A program made the position numbers and the translations under genes. DNA of 64,000 nucleotides from Parerythrobacter lutipelagi (GTDB taxonomy: Bacteria; Pseudomonadota; Alphaproteobacteria; Sphingomonadales; Sphingomonadaceae): NCBI RefSeq assembly GCF_005434975.1, contig NZ_SKCJ01000001.1, positions 1,560,001 to 1,624,000 on the forward strand, in the 5' to 3' direction. Of the stretch, positions 42,063 to 50,875 are shown piece by piece. Under the pieces are notes generated by a model. The model was given only the letters and a program-made list of their open reading frames with translations. It did not search any database and was not told the origin of the DNA. Every line of letters starts with the position of its first letter. The stretch's first letter is position 1.

Positions 42063-43327
42063 GCGATGAGCCTTACAGTTCCGCCGCCGCCATAAGCAGC
42101 CGCGCCAGAGCCCGAGGGGCAATTGTTGGTCACGTCGGTGTTGCCCTCGAAGAAGGCGTATTTGGCGACTATCTGCATGCAGGCGGCACTCATTCCAAGA
42201 TCGCTGTTGCCGGTGAATTTCACACCGACGCTGGGCGCGTAAATGGCGCCCTCGAAATAGGAATCCGAATTGCCGGTAACGTTGAGATTATTGGTCGATT
42301 TGTCCGGCGTACGCGGATCCTGATAGATGATCACGCCCTTGTATGTGCCGGTTGTCGGCGCACTCAGCTGCACAGTTGCGCCGCCGGCGATACTGAAGGT
42401 GCCGATCTTCCTGTCGTTGAATGTCGACGCAGTGCTGGTGAAGATGATGGTGACGCCATCACCTTTCAGCGTTGCCCCGGCGGCAATCGAGATGCCCTTT
42501 TCGCCAATCAGATAGGTGCCGGGCAACAGCGTGGTCGTGCCGCCCTGGATCTGCAAGCCGGCGAAGCATCGTCCGGTCGCAGGGTTGATCGTCGTGTTGC
42601 CCTTGATCAGCGGCCACGAGTTCGGCGAACAGGAAGACTGGGCGTTTGGCGTAGGCAACTTGCCGGCATAGGGATCGGCCACACTGGTGATCCCGTCATT
42701 GACCTTGGTATCGGAAGTGATTCCGCCACCCGTATTCACGGTGCCGACGGCAGAAAGCGCCCCTGCATCGATCAAGTCCGAAGTGGTTGCATCGAAATTG
42801 GAATTGGACGCGAGGCCGCAATTCATCTGCACTCTCGAGCTGCCGACAATCTCGATCCCGGTCGAAGCGGTGTCGAGCGTGATCACGCAGTTGGGGACGG
42901 TTACTGCGTTCTCGGCAATGGCAGAAATCTGGATTACCGGGGCCGCATCCATGAACAGGCCGGAGAAAGGGAGCTTTTCCTGCGTGGTCAGGACGACCTG
43001 GACCGCCTGATCGTTGCCTGTGTGCGGGCCTGAAGTCGGCGCGTTGTTGATTTCCTTGATCGTGAAATTGCGCAGATCGTTGTGCGCAAGCGAACGGCGA
43101 ACGGCGTTGTTTACGGTATGGCCATCGGCCAATGCGCGTGCCCCGGCGAGTGCGCCCAGATCCGCAGCGCTATGTAGCTGCCGTTTCCAGAGGATCCATT
43201 GCGTCGCATCGACCCCGAGGCCGACTGCGCCGATCAGCGGGATCAGCGAAAGTCCGAAGACCGCCAGCGTGTTGCCTTTGGCGTCACGGCGGAGCCGTTT
43301 CATTGTCGCGAGTAACCCGTCGAGCAT
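42059..43327 (-). CDS. TadG-like pilus assembly protein
   Basis: A 422-aa protein. The N-terminus has KRLRRDAKGNTLAVFGLSLI followed by LGVDATQWILWKRQLHSAAD and LAGARAL, the TadG signature. The long outer region is rich in Gly, Thr, Ser and Asn with passenger-like repeats. The ATG at 43327 is chosen because GGAGGTGGAAGAG precedes it; an ATG ten codons upstream lacks such a site. It is the first of three overlapping Tad-type genes. The region upstream holds no pilin gene. Confidence 0.82.
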   Translation of the reverse strand: MLDGLLATMKRLRRDAKGNTLAVFGLSLIPLIGAVGLGVDATQWILWKRQLHSAADLGALAGARALADGHTVNNAVRRSLAHNDLRNFTIKEINNAPTSGPHTGNDQAVQVVLTTQEKLPFSGLFMDAAPVIQISAIAENAVTVPNCVITLDTASTGIEIVGSSRVQMNCGLASNSNFDATTSDLIDAGALSAVGTVNTGGGITSDTKVNDGITSVADPYAGKLPTPNAQSSCSPNSWPLIKGNTTINPATGRCFAGLQIQGGTTTLLPGTYLIGEKGISIAAGATLKGDGVTIIFTSTASTFNDRKIGTFSIAGGATVQLSAPTTGTYKGVIIYQDPRTPDKSTNNLNVTGNSDSYFEGAIYAPSVGVKFTGNSDLGMSAACMQIVAKYAFFEGNTDVTNNCPSGSGAAAYGGGGTVRLIA

Positions 43328-43654
43328 CTCTTCCACCTCCAACTGCGGGAATGCCATCTTTATGGTGGCTCTTGTGGGGGATGGGTCTGCAAAAAAGCAC
43401 TAACGTACATGGCTAAGATTTGCTTAAATTGTCTCCGCATTAACCATCTAAAGCATTGAAGTTGGGAATCTTACATTCCTCCTGGGATGGAAAATCATTT
43501 GTAACATTTTGTGCAGTTTGGCACTCTGTGCCCGTTTTTGCTTGCGTCGCGGGGCGCTAACCCATCGATCGCCATCTCGTCCGTGCCGCTGCTTTCTGGT
43601 TGCGGCGGCTTTGCTGTCTCGCATTGCCTTGCCGGACCCGCTATTGAGCGCCGC
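43328..43654. other. 327-base divergent region between the TadG-like gene and gltX
   Basis: No convincing gene. The left half is AT-rich relative to its surroundings and likely holds the Tad promoter on the minus strand. A small hairpin (GGCAC/GTGCC) followed by CGTTTTT lies at about 43520-43537; its role is unclear. Confidence 0.45.
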
Positions 43655-45019
43655 ATGACCACGATCACGCGCTTCGCCCCGTCGCCCACCGGGCGGCTCC
43701 ATGTCGGCAATATCCGCACCGCGCTGCACAATTGGATGCTCGCCCGCTCCACCGGTGGACGCTTCCTACTGCGGATCGACGACACCGATGCAGAGCGGTC
43801 GAGGGAAGAGTATGTTGATGCGATCCGCGCGGATCTCGCGTGGCTGGGCCTCGAACCCGATGGCGAGGAAAGGCAATCGGCGCGGCTTGAAAAATACGAG
43901 GATGCCTTCGCCGCGCTGAAAAAAGCAGGCCGGGTCTATCCCTGCTATGAAACCGCACAGGAACTGGAGCTCAAGCGGAAGATCCAGCTTGGACGCGGCA
44001 TGCCGCCAATTTACGATCGTGGTTCGCTCCGGCTGACGGCTGAGGAACGGGCGGCGAAGGAGGCACAAGGCATCGCCCCGCATTGGCGTTTCCAGCTCGA
44101 CCATGGCGAGACGATTGCGTGGCAAGACGGAGTGCGGGGGGCGCAGAAATTCGATCCGGCACAATTGTCAGACCCGGTCATCCGCCGCGCCGACGGCTCA
44201 TGGCTTTACATGCTGCCCAGCGCGGTGGACGATATCGACATGGGCGTCACGAACGTGTTGCGCGGGGAAGATCATGTTTCTAACACTGCCGTGCAAATTC
44301 AGATGTTTACCGCACTTTATGCTGCAGGCTTTGGTGCAGCAAAAGATGCAGCAAAAGCGCATCCCGATTTCGCGCACGAAGCGCTGCTGGTCGGGCGCGA
44401 GGGCAAACTTTCAAAACGGCTCGGATCGCTCGGCTGCGATGCCTTTCGTGAACGCGATATCGAACCCGAAGCGGTCATCGCACTGCTCGCGCGGCTGGGC
44501 ACGTCTCAGCCGGTCGAACCGATTGCCAATGTGCAGGTTCTGATCGACAGTTTCGATCTATCGACCTTTGGCCGCGCGCCAGCCAAGTTCGATGATACCG
44601 AACTTGACCGGATCAATGCGGCTATCGTGCATCAACTCGAATTTGCGGAGGTTTCCGGGCGCTTGCCCGAAGGTATGGATGAGGCGGGCTGGCACGCTGT
44701 CCGGCCGAACCTGTCCCACCTAGGCGAAGCGGCCCAGTGGTGGCAGCTGGTGACCGGCCCGATCGATCCGGTGGACCTTGCGGTCGAAGACCGTGCTTAC
44801 CTCGCGGCAGCGGCCGAGGCTCTGGTCTGGGGCGACGATCCCTGGCACGCTTTAACCGGTGCGCTGAAGGAGCAGACCGGGCGTAAGGGCAAGGCTCTGT
44901 TTCTGCCCCTGCGGCAGGCGCTTACCGGCATGAACCACGGCCCGGACATGGGGGAACTGCTGCCGTTGATCGGAGAAGAGCGCGCACGGCAACGGCTTGA
45001 ACGGGCGGCCGCAAAATAG
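43655..45019 (+). CDS. gltX: glutamate-tRNA ligase
   Basis: A 454-aa class I aminoacyl-tRNA synthetase. The HIGH-type motif is FAPSPTGRLHVGNIRTAL. The KMSKS-type motif is GKLSKRLGSLG. It charges tRNA-Glu, or tRNA-Gln in organisms using GatCAB. Alphaproteobacteria often carry two GltX proteins; which one this is cannot be decided here. The ATG at 43655 is chosen by homology since upstream frame has no family sequence. Confidence 0.95.
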   Translation: MTTITRFAPSPTGRLHVGNIRTALHNWMLARSTGGRFLLRIDDTDAERSREEYVDAIRADLAWLGLEPDGEERQSARLEKYEDAFAALKKAGRVYPCYETAQELELKRKIQLGRGMPPIYDRGSLRLTAEERAAKEAQGIAPHWRFQLDHGETIAWQDGVRGAQKFDPAQLSDPVIRRADGSWLYMLPSAVDDIDMGVTNVLRGEDHVSNTAVQIQMFTALYAAGFGAAKDAAKAHPDFAHEALLVGREGKLSKRLGSLGCDAFRERDIEPEAVIALLARLGTSQPVEPIANVQVLIDSFDLSTFGRAPAKFDDTELDRINAAIVHQLEFAEVSGRLPEGMDEAGWHAVRPNLSHLGEAAQWWQLVTGPIDPVDLAVEDRAYLAAAAEALVWGDDPWHALTGALKEQTGRKGKALFLPLRQALTGMNHGPDMGELLPLIGEERARQRLERAAAK

Positions 45020-45094
45020 CCTCTTGCCAGAAACCGCTTCGCATCGCACTGCATTCTGATATTGAGAACCTTTAGCAACAAGAAAGATTCGCCC

Positions 45095-45613
45095 ATGCGC
45101 AAACTGATTGCCGCCGCCGCACTTACCGGCTCCGTTCTGGCCCTCGCAGCCTGTTCTCCGGGAGCCGGAGAGGGTGGCGAAACCGCCGAGACCAATGGGG
45201 AAGCGGTTGCCGGCGACACTGCTGCGGCGGATGCTGCCGCTGAATCCGCCGTGCTCGACCCGAACAGTGCGACGGCAGAACAGCTTGCTGCGGTTGACGG
45301 TATGACCGCCGAACTCGCCGAAGCAATCGTTGCCGGCCAGCCCTACGCGAGCGTGACCGACCTCAACACCAAGTTGCTGGAAACCGTTTCGAAGGAAGAT
45401 GCGGCGAAGATCCTCACTGCGGTTTTCGTTCCGGTAAGCCTCAACAACGGCAGCGAAGAAGAAATCCGCCTCATCCCCGGCATGACCGACAAGATGGTCC
45501 ATGAATTCGAGGAATACCGGCCCTATGCTGAAATGGGCGATTTCGACCGCGAGATCGGCAAATATGTCGATGAAGCCGAAGTCGCGCGCTTCAAGAATTA
45601 CGTCACTCTCTGA
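45095..45613 (+). CDS. helix-hairpin-helix lipoprotein
   Basis: A 172-aa exported lipoprotein. The signal peptide MRKLIAAAALTGSVLALAAC ends in a lipobox with Cys20. After a Glu/Ala-rich linker comes a helix-hairpin-helix pair: LDPNSATAEQLAAVDGMTAE and the second hairpin RLIPGMTDKMVHEFEEYRPY. This resembles ComEA-type domains but the DNA-binding Lys/Arg residues are few. It overlaps the convergent ferric-reductase-like gene by 16 bases. A DNA-binding role is unproven. Confidence 0.78.
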   Translation: MRKLIAAAALTGSVLALAACSPGAGEGGETAETNGEAVAGDTAAADAAAESAVLDPNSATAEQLAAVDGMTAELAEAIVAGQPYASVTDLNTKLLETVSKEDAAKILTAVFVPVSLNNGSEEEIRLIPGMTDKMVHEFEEYRPYAEMGDFDREIGKYVDEAEVARFKNYVTL

Positions 45614-46182
45614 CGGACCTGAATGGCGACCCTGACGATCTCGATCGCGGCCAGGATTCCGATATGGATCCAGGCCGTGGTCGGGTCGAAGGCAGACCAG
45701 ACCCAATGCAGGAAGACGAGGATCGCCGCCGGATAGACCAGCCGGTGCAGTGTCTTCCATGATTGCTTGAGTGCCCGCATCGACACATCGTTGGACGTGA
45801 CGGCCAGCGGGACGAACAGTGCAAACGCAAGCCAGCCGACCAGAATGTAGTCGGTGGAAAGCTCGGAAAGAACGGTGTCGAGCGAGCCTTTGCGCCACAG
45901 ATAGATGGCTGTGTGACCAGCGGCATAGGCAAAGCTTGCCACGCCCAGATCGCGCCGCCGCCGCATCAGCCACTTGGCCCATCCCGCTCGCCGGAACAGC
46001 AGCCGGACCGGGGTGACAGCCAGCGTCACCATGAGCAGCCACGCCGACCAGTCGCCGCTATCGCCGATTGCGTGGCCATACCCATAAGTATCCGGCGTCG
46101 CGGCCCAGCGGCCTAGAATCCATATCCCCGGCAATGCAAGGACCAGCCAGAGCAGCGGGCGGGAATCGAAGCGGCCTCTCAT
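45598..46182 (-). CDS. ferric reductase-like (MsrQ-type) heme membrane protein
   Basis: A 194-aa membrane protein with about six segments. It has GHAIGDSGDWSAWLLMVTLA, then RRRRDLGVASFAYAAGHTAI, and KTLHRLVYPAAILVFLHWVW with His residues that probably bind heme. This fits the ferric-reductase-like family and the MsrQ subgroup. No MsrP gene is adjacent, so the electron acceptor is open. It follows pyk on the same strand with 25 bases between. Confidence 0.82.
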   Translation of the reverse strand: MRGRFDSRPLLWLVLALPGIWILGRWAATPDTYGYGHAIGDSGDWSAWLLMVTLAVTPVRLLFRRAGWAKWLMRRRRDLGVASFAYAAGHTAIYLWRKGSLDTVLSELSTDYILVGWLAFALFVPLAVTSNDVSMRALKQSWKTLHRLVYPAAILVFLHWVWSAFDPTTAWIHIGILAAIEIVRVAIQVRQRVT

Positions 46183-46207
46183 CGCTTGTGCCGATGCGCT
46201 CCGGTCC

Positions 46208-47689
46208 TTATTTCTCGTGCCTGTCGAGCTCGTCGCCGCGCAGCGTCACGACATGGAGCAGATTTGTGCTGCCCGGTGTCCCGAACGGCACCCCGGCCAA
46301 GGCGATCATCTTGCTCCCCGCTTTGGCGAAACGGTGGCGCAGCGCCATGCGCTTGCCCTTCGCGATCATCTCTTCGAAACTGCCGATGTCCTTCGTCGCA
46401 ACCGCATGGGTTCCCCACAGCAAGGCCAGCCGGCGCGCGGTGCGCATTGACGGGGTGAGCACCAGCATCGGTACGCTCGGCCGTTCGCGCGCCACGCGCC
46501 TTGCGGTCGAGCCACTGCCGGTGAACACGGTGATCGCGCTGATCGGCACTGTGTCGGCAATGGTCATGCAGGCATGGCTCAATGCGTCGGCCGTGGTCGG
46601 ATCGGGCGGGGTGTCGAGCATGCGCACCCGTTCCAGATAGGCTTCGTCATCCTCCACCTGAACGGCAATCTTGTCCATGATCGTCACCGCTTCTTCCGGC
46701 CAGTCGCCCGCTGCGGTTTCAGCAGACAGCATGACTGCATCGGCCCCGTCATAGACCGCGTTCGCCACGTCGGACACTTCAGCGCGGGTCGGGGCAGGGC
46801 TTTCGATCATGCTTTCGAGCATCTGGGTCGCGACGATCACCGGCTTGCCCATCAGCCGCGTCTTGTTGACGATGCGCTTCTGCAGCGGCGGGACTTCCTG
46901 CGGCTCCAGCTCGACGCCCAGATCCCCGCGCGCGACCATCACGCCGTCGGACATCTCGATGATTTCATCCAGCCGGCGCACTGCCATCGGCTTTTCGATC
47001 TTCGCACACAGCGCGCCATGCCCGCCCATCAGCTTGCGTGCCTCGGCCAGATCTTCCGGCCGCTGGACAAAGCTGAGACCGATCCAGTCGGCCCCTTGCT
47101 GGACAGCGAATGCAAGGTCCTTGCGGTCCTTGTCGGTCAGCGCCGGAATGGGGATCTCCGCATCGGGCACGTTCACGCCCTTGCGGTCCGAAATGACCCC
47201 GCCGACTTCTGCCGAACACAGGATGGCGTCGTCTTTTGCTTCGATCACCCGCAAGCGGATCTTGCCATCGTTGATCAGCAATCGCTGGCCCTTTTCCAGC
47301 AGGCCGAACAGTTCGGGGTGCGGCAATTCGACCCGGGTTTCATCGCCCGGTTCGGGATTGCGATCGAGCGTGAAATGGCCCGAATGGCGGATGACTGCCT
47401 TGCCGTCCTTGAACTTGCCAACGCGCAGTTTGGGGCCCTGCAAATCGCAGAAAATGGCGATCGGGCGGTGGAATTCTTTCTCCAGATCGCGGATGGCCTT
47501 GATTGTGTTGGCGTGGGTGGCGTGGTCGCCATGGCTCATATTGACGCGGAACGCATCGACCCCTGCCTTGAACAGCTTGCGCAGCATGGCCGGGTCTTTG
47601 GTCGCCGGACCGGTCGTGGCGAGGATTTTCACCTTGCGGCCGCGCGGGTCGATCTGGGTGTGGTCGGGCTTCTGCTCGGCTTTTGTCAT
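46208..47689 (-). CDS. pyk: pyruvate kinase
   Basis: A 493-aa glycolytic enzyme that makes pyruvate and ATP from phosphoenolpyruvate. Motifs are KILATTGPATKDPAMLRKLF, FRVNMSHGDH, CDLQGPKLRVGKF, the active-site IEKPMAVRRLDEI, and MVARGDLGVELEPQEVP. The PK signature includes MLESMIESPAPTRAEVSDVA. The C-terminal allosteric domain is present. The gene is divergent from a DUF1244 gene. Confidence 0.97.
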   Translation of the reverse strand: MTKAEQKPDHTQIDPRGRKVKILATTGPATKDPAMLRKLFKAGVDAFRVNMSHGDHATHANTIKAIRDLEKEFHRPIAIFCDLQGPKLRVGKFKDGKAVIRHSGHFTLDRNPEPGDETRVELPHPELFGLLEKGQRLLINDGKIRLRVIEAKDDAILCSAEVGGVISDRKGVNVPDAEIPIPALTDKDRKDLAFAVQQGADWIGLSFVQRPEDLAEARKLMGGHGALCAKIEKPMAVRRLDEIIEMSDGVMVARGDLGVELEPQEVPPLQKRIVNKTRLMGKPVIVATQMLESMIESPAPTRAEVSDVANAVYDGADAVMLSAETAAGDWPEEAVTIMDKIAVQVEDDEAYLERVRMLDTPPDPTTADALSHACMTIADTVPISAITVFTGSGSTARRVARERPSVPMLVLTPSMRTARRLALLWGTHAVATKDIGSFEEMIAKGKRMALRHRFAKAGSKMIALAGVPFGTPGSTNLLHVVTLRGDELDRHEK

Positions 47690-47738
47690 AGGGGCAGAGC
47701 TATGGCACAGCCGTGTTGCAAGACAAGGAAAAGCGCCA

Positions 47739-48053
47739 ATGGATACGAATTCAACCGACAGCCTCGATCAATTGCCCGATGCCGTAGCAGCTGCCGCGTT
47801 TCGGCGGCTGGTGCGCCACCTGCGCCACCGCCACGATGCCCAGAACATTGAACTGATGGGTCTGGCCGGGTTCTGCCGAAATTGCCTCGCCGACTGGATC
47901 AGGGACGCAGGGTTTGACGGTGACAAGCCTGCGGCACGCGCGCTCATCCACGGAATGCCGATGGAGGAGTGGAAAGCCACCCGCCAGAGGCCCGCGACCG
48001 ATGAACAGGTTGCGGCAATGGAGGCAAGCCTTCTGAAGAACGCACAGGAATAA
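47739..48053 (+). CDS. DUF1244 family protein
   Basis: A 104-aa soluble helical protein. It contains FRRLVRHLRHRHDAQNIELM and GLAGFCRNCLADWIRDA, the DUF1244 signature (SMc04008-like). The start at 47739 follows AGGAAAAGCGCC. It is divergent from pyk and precedes gapR. No function has been established for the family; the two conserved cysteines could bind a metal. Confidence 0.87.
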   Translation: MDTNSTDSLDQLPDAVAAAAFRRLVRHLRHRHDAQNIELMGLAGFCRNCLADWIRDAGFDGDKPAARALIHGMPMEEWKATRQRPATDEQVAAMEASLLKNAQE

Positions 48054-48134
48054 TTTCCAACCCCTGTTCAATCCGGCGTTGCTCCTCGCTATCGGGTGGC
48101 CAACCGATTCACATCCGATTCTTGGAGACTCATA

Positions 48135-48371
48135 ATGGCTGAAGCCACCGACGACCGCCTGCGCCTGCTGATCGAACGCATCGAACGCCTCGAAGAAGAG
48201 AAAAAGGGCATCGCCGACGACATCCGGGACGTTTACGCAGAGGCCAAGGCCGTCGGCTACGACCCCAAGATCATGCGCCAGGTCGTTCGCCTGCGGAAGA
48301 TGGACGCCAACGACCGCAACGAGATGGAAATGGTGCTCGACACCTACAAGGCGGCGCTCGGCCTAGGCTAA
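48135..48371 (+). CDS. gapR: GapR-type nucleoid-associated protein (DUF2312)
   Basis: A 78-aa basic coiled-coil protein. It reads [20 protein letters not shown] and [20 protein letters not shown], the GapR core that encircles overtwisted DNA in Caulobacter. The start MAEATDDR at 48135 follows GGAGACTCATA; a 13-residue upstream extension is possible but is not family sequence. GapR acts in replication and chromosome segregation. Confidence 0.92.
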   Translation: MAEATDDRLRLLIERIERLEEEKKGIADDIRDVYAEAKAVGYDPKIMRQVVRLRKMDANDRNEMEMVLDTYKAALGLG

Positions 48372-48390
48372 GTAGAGACCGCCCATCCGG

Positions 48391-48422
48391 ACTTCCGCCG
48401 CGCAAGAACGCGCGGCGGGAAG
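48391..48422. repeat. GC-rich inverted repeat between gapR and a CPBP gene
   Basis: CTTCCGCCGCGC-aagaa-CGCGCGGCGGGAAG, a stem with one bulged base. It lies between convergent genes and could terminate both, though the T runs are absent. Confidence 0.5.
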
Positions 48423-48471
48423 GATTGCCGGAAGGCGGAACCGCCAAACTCAGGCGCCAGACTTCCGGTTC

Positions 48472-49236
48472 CTAGACTGCGAATTTGATCGCGGTAACGA
48501 TCACCGCCACCAGCGCACCGTTGTGCGCGATGTGGAGCAGAATGCTCGACCACAGTCCGTAACGGACCCGCGCGTAGCCGAAGATAGAGCCACTGATGAA
48601 TTGCGGAATGACGAACGGCAGCAGAGTGGCGAGCGAACCCTCGGTGTAGTTGCTCAGGTGGACCAGCGCGAAGGCGAGCGTGCTGATCCAGAAAAACAGC
48701 GGAAAAGCGCGGCTGAACCAGCCCCACGGTAGCTGTTTGCGCAGCAGCACTGCGACAAGAACTGCGCCGAGAAGCGACACGAAAAACAGCCCTGATCCCG
48801 CCAGAGGGTTCGCTTCACCAGCGAGCACCAGCCCTGCAACGCCGGCACCCAGCACAACCAGCGACAATACGGCTGCGGGCCTGCCTGACAGCCAGCCGCG
48901 AAACGCGATTTCTTCGATAATCGGGGCGACGAGCACGACCGCGATGATGATCAGCGGCGTCCATTCAAGCTCGTCCAGCGCATTGGCGGGCGGTTCAAAT
49001 CCAAGCAACGCGGCCGCCGTCATGGCGCAGATGATGAGGCCGCCGATGATCAGCAGGTCGAGCACCAGCATCTGCAGCGTTGCGACCAGCGAGAACTGGC
49101 TGATCCCGGTGACATTCGCGGGCAGTGCGGGACTGCGCAGAAACGCGAGATACGATCGCCATTCGCCGCGCGTGCTTCCGGCGAATTCGCGTGTTTCGGT
49201 GCCGGGTGTATCCGGGGTTGTTATAGTGCCTGTCAT
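48472..49236 (-). CDS. CPBP family intramembrane glutamic protease
   Basis: A 254-aa membrane protein with about seven segments. The protease motifs are VAPIIEEIAFRGWLSG (EE..R), then FALVHLSN, and ILLHIAHNGALVAV. These match Abi/CPBP proteases, related to Rce1. The start at 49236 is chosen at ATG; an upstream TTG adds eight residues. It is convergent with gapR and divergent from yebC. Substrate is unknown. Confidence 0.88.
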   Translation of the reverse strand: MTGTITTPDTPGTETREFAGSTRGEWRSYLAFLRSPALPANVTGISQFSLVATLQMLVLDLLIIGGLIICAMTAAALLGFEPPANALDELEWTPLIIIAVVLVAPIIEEIAFRGWLSGRPAAVLSLVVLGAGVAGLVLAGEANPLAGSGLFFVSLLGAVLVAVLLRKQLPWGWFSRAFPLFFWISTLAFALVHLSNYTEGSLATLLPFVIPQFISGSIFGYARVRYGLWSSILLHIAHNGALVAVIVTAIKFAV

Positions 49237-49283
49237 GGGGCTAATGCGCCTGCCATCCAATCGTTAAAAAACCGGGCAGACCC

Positions 49284-50030
49284 ATGGCAGGCCATTCCAA
49301 ATTCAAGAATATCATGCACCGCAAGGGTGCGCAGGACAAGAAGCGCTCCAACCTGTTTTCCAAGCTATCCCGCGAAATTACCGTTGCGGCGAAGATGGGC
49401 ACGCCCGATCCGGACATGAACCCGCGACTGCGGCTGGCGGTCAACACGGCCAAGGCTCAGTCGATGCCGAAGGATAACATCCAGCGCGCAATCGACAAGG
49501 CAAGCACCGGGGATGACGAGAATTACGAAGAAGTCCGTTACGAAGGCTATGGCCCGGGCGGCAGCGCAATGATTGTCGAAGCCCTGACCGACAACCGCAA
49601 CCGCACTGCAACCGCCGTGCGCACCGCGTTCAGCAAGCACGGCGGGAATTTGGGTACGGAAGGCTCGGTTGCGCATGGCTTCGAACGGCTCGGCTACATC
49701 GAATATGGCGCCGATGCCGGAAGCGAGGACAAGGTGCTCGAAGCGGCGATGGAAGCGGGTGCTGAAGACATCGCTTCGTCGGACGAGGGGCACGAGATCT
49801 GGACCGCACCGGAGGATCTCCACGAAGTCGCCACAAGCCTGGAGAAAGCGCTGGGCGAAGCGAAGGAAGTCAAGCTGGCATGGAAACCCAACCTGACGGT
49901 TGAAATGGACGAGAAGAACGCCTCGACCCTGCTCAAGCTGATCGATGTGCTCGACGATGATGACGATGTGCAGACCGTTTGGGGCAATTACGAGATTTCC
50001 GACGAAGTGATGGCCAAACTCGGCGATTGA
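49284..50030 (+). CDS. yebC: YebC/PmpR family protein
   Basis: A 248-aa protein starting [20 protein letters not shown], the family signature. It has [20 protein letters not shown] and [20 protein letters not shown]. Members are described as transcription regulators and, more recently, as helping translation of Pro-rich sequences. It is followed by ruvC after 5 bases, the conserved order. Confidence 0.95.
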   Translation: MAGHSKFKNIMHRKGAQDKKRSNLFSKLSREITVAAKMGTPDPDMNPRLRLAVNTAKAQSMPKDNIQRAIDKASTGDDENYEEVRYEGYGPGGSAMIVEALTDNRNRTATAVRTAFSKHGGNLGTEGSVAHGFERLGYIEYGADAGSEDKVLEAAMEAGAEDIASSDEGHEIWTAPEDLHEVATSLEKALGEAKEVKLAWKPNLTVEMDEKNASTLLKLIDVLDDDDDVQTVWGNYEISDEVMAKLGD

Positions 50031-50035
50031 GCCTG

Positions 50036-50509
50036 GTGATAATCCTCGGCCTCGATCCTTCGCTCAGTTGCACCGGCTGGGGCGTCATCCGGGCAGAGGG
50101 ATCGCGCCTGAGCCATGTCGCCAACGGTCAGGTCAAAACCGACGCCAAAGCGCCGATGGCGCTGCGGCTGGCGCATCTGCAGACCGCGCTTGCCGATGTG
50201 ATCGTTTCTCACCGCCCCGATCGCGCCGCCTGCGAGGAAGTGTTCGTCAACAAGAACCCGCAATCCACGCTCAAGCTGGCGCAAGCGCGCGGCGCGGTGC
50301 TGGCCGCGTGCGGGGCTGCAAACCTGCCGGTCAACGAACATGCGGCGCGGCTGGTCAAGAAGGCGGTCGTCGGCACGGGCGCGGCGGACAAGGCCCAGGT
50401 GCAGGCGATGCTGAAAGTTTTGCTGCCCGGTGCGGCTATCGCGGGCGCCGATGCGGCCGATGCGCTGGCCGCCGCGATCGCCGACGCGCATCTGAGCAAA
50501 TCCTGGTAG
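50036..50509 (+). CDS. ruvC: Holliday junction resolvase RuvC
   Basis: A 157-aa endonuclease that cleaves Holliday junctions. Catalytic acids are in ILGLDPSLSCTGWGVI (first Asp), EEVFVNKNPQSTLKLAQARG (Glu) and GADAADALAAAIADAH (two Asp). The start is taken as GTG at 50036, 5 bases after the yebC stop; a TTG at 50027 overlapping that stop is also possible. ruvA and ruvB do not follow, unlike in many genomes. Confidence 0.93.
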   Translation: MIILGLDPSLSCTGWGVIRAEGSRLSHVANGQVKTDAKAPMALRLAHLQTALADVIVSHRPDRAACEEVFVNKNPQSTLKLAQARGAVLAACGAANLPVNEHAARLVKKAVVGTGAADKAQVQAMLKVLLPGAAIAGADAADALAAAIADAHLSKSW

Positions 50510-50518
50510 GAAAGACCC

Positions 50519-50875
50519 ATGACCATACACCTTTACGGCATCCCCAATTGCGACACCGTCAAGAAGGCGCGAAACTGGCTGGAGGCGAAGGGCCGCGATT
50601 ACACCTTCCATGACTACAAGAAAGAAGGCGCCGATGCGGGCAAGGTCGCCGGGTGGATCGATGCCGCCGGTGTCGATACCGTGCTCAACCGGCGCGGCAC
50701 CACTTTCCGCAAGCTGCCCGACGAGGACAAGGCCGATATCGATCCCGCCAAGGCTGTGTCATTGCTGGTTCAGCATCCATCGATGATCAAGCGGCCGATT
50801 GTGGAGCATGATGGCGATACCGGGGGCGGCCTGCTGGTCGGCTTCAAGCCGGAAGAATGGGAAGCTGCCTTTTGA
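50519..50875 (+). CDS. ArsC/Spx-family (YffB-like) thioredoxin-fold protein
   Basis: A 118-aa protein with HLYGIPNCDTVKKARNWLEA, giving a single N-terminal Cys in CDTVKKA. The C-terminal element is SMIKRPIVEHDG. This is closest to YffB/Spx-like members rather than to functional arsenate reductases. It follows ruvC by 9 bases and overlaps the next gene by four. An arsenate-related role is not supported despite the ArsC fold. Confidence 0.9.
   Translation: MTIHLYGIPNCDTVKKARNWLEAKGRDYTFHDYKKEGADAGKVAGWIDAAGVDTVLNRRGTTFRKLPDEDKADIDPAKAVSLLVQHPSMIKRPIVEHDGDTGGGLLVGFKPEEWEAAF

Noticed and set aside
50519-50875. Arsenate reductase belonging to the arsenic cluster
   Set aside because: The sequence is YffB/Spx-like with a single Cys motif and lies 41 kb from arsM in the yebC-ruvC run.
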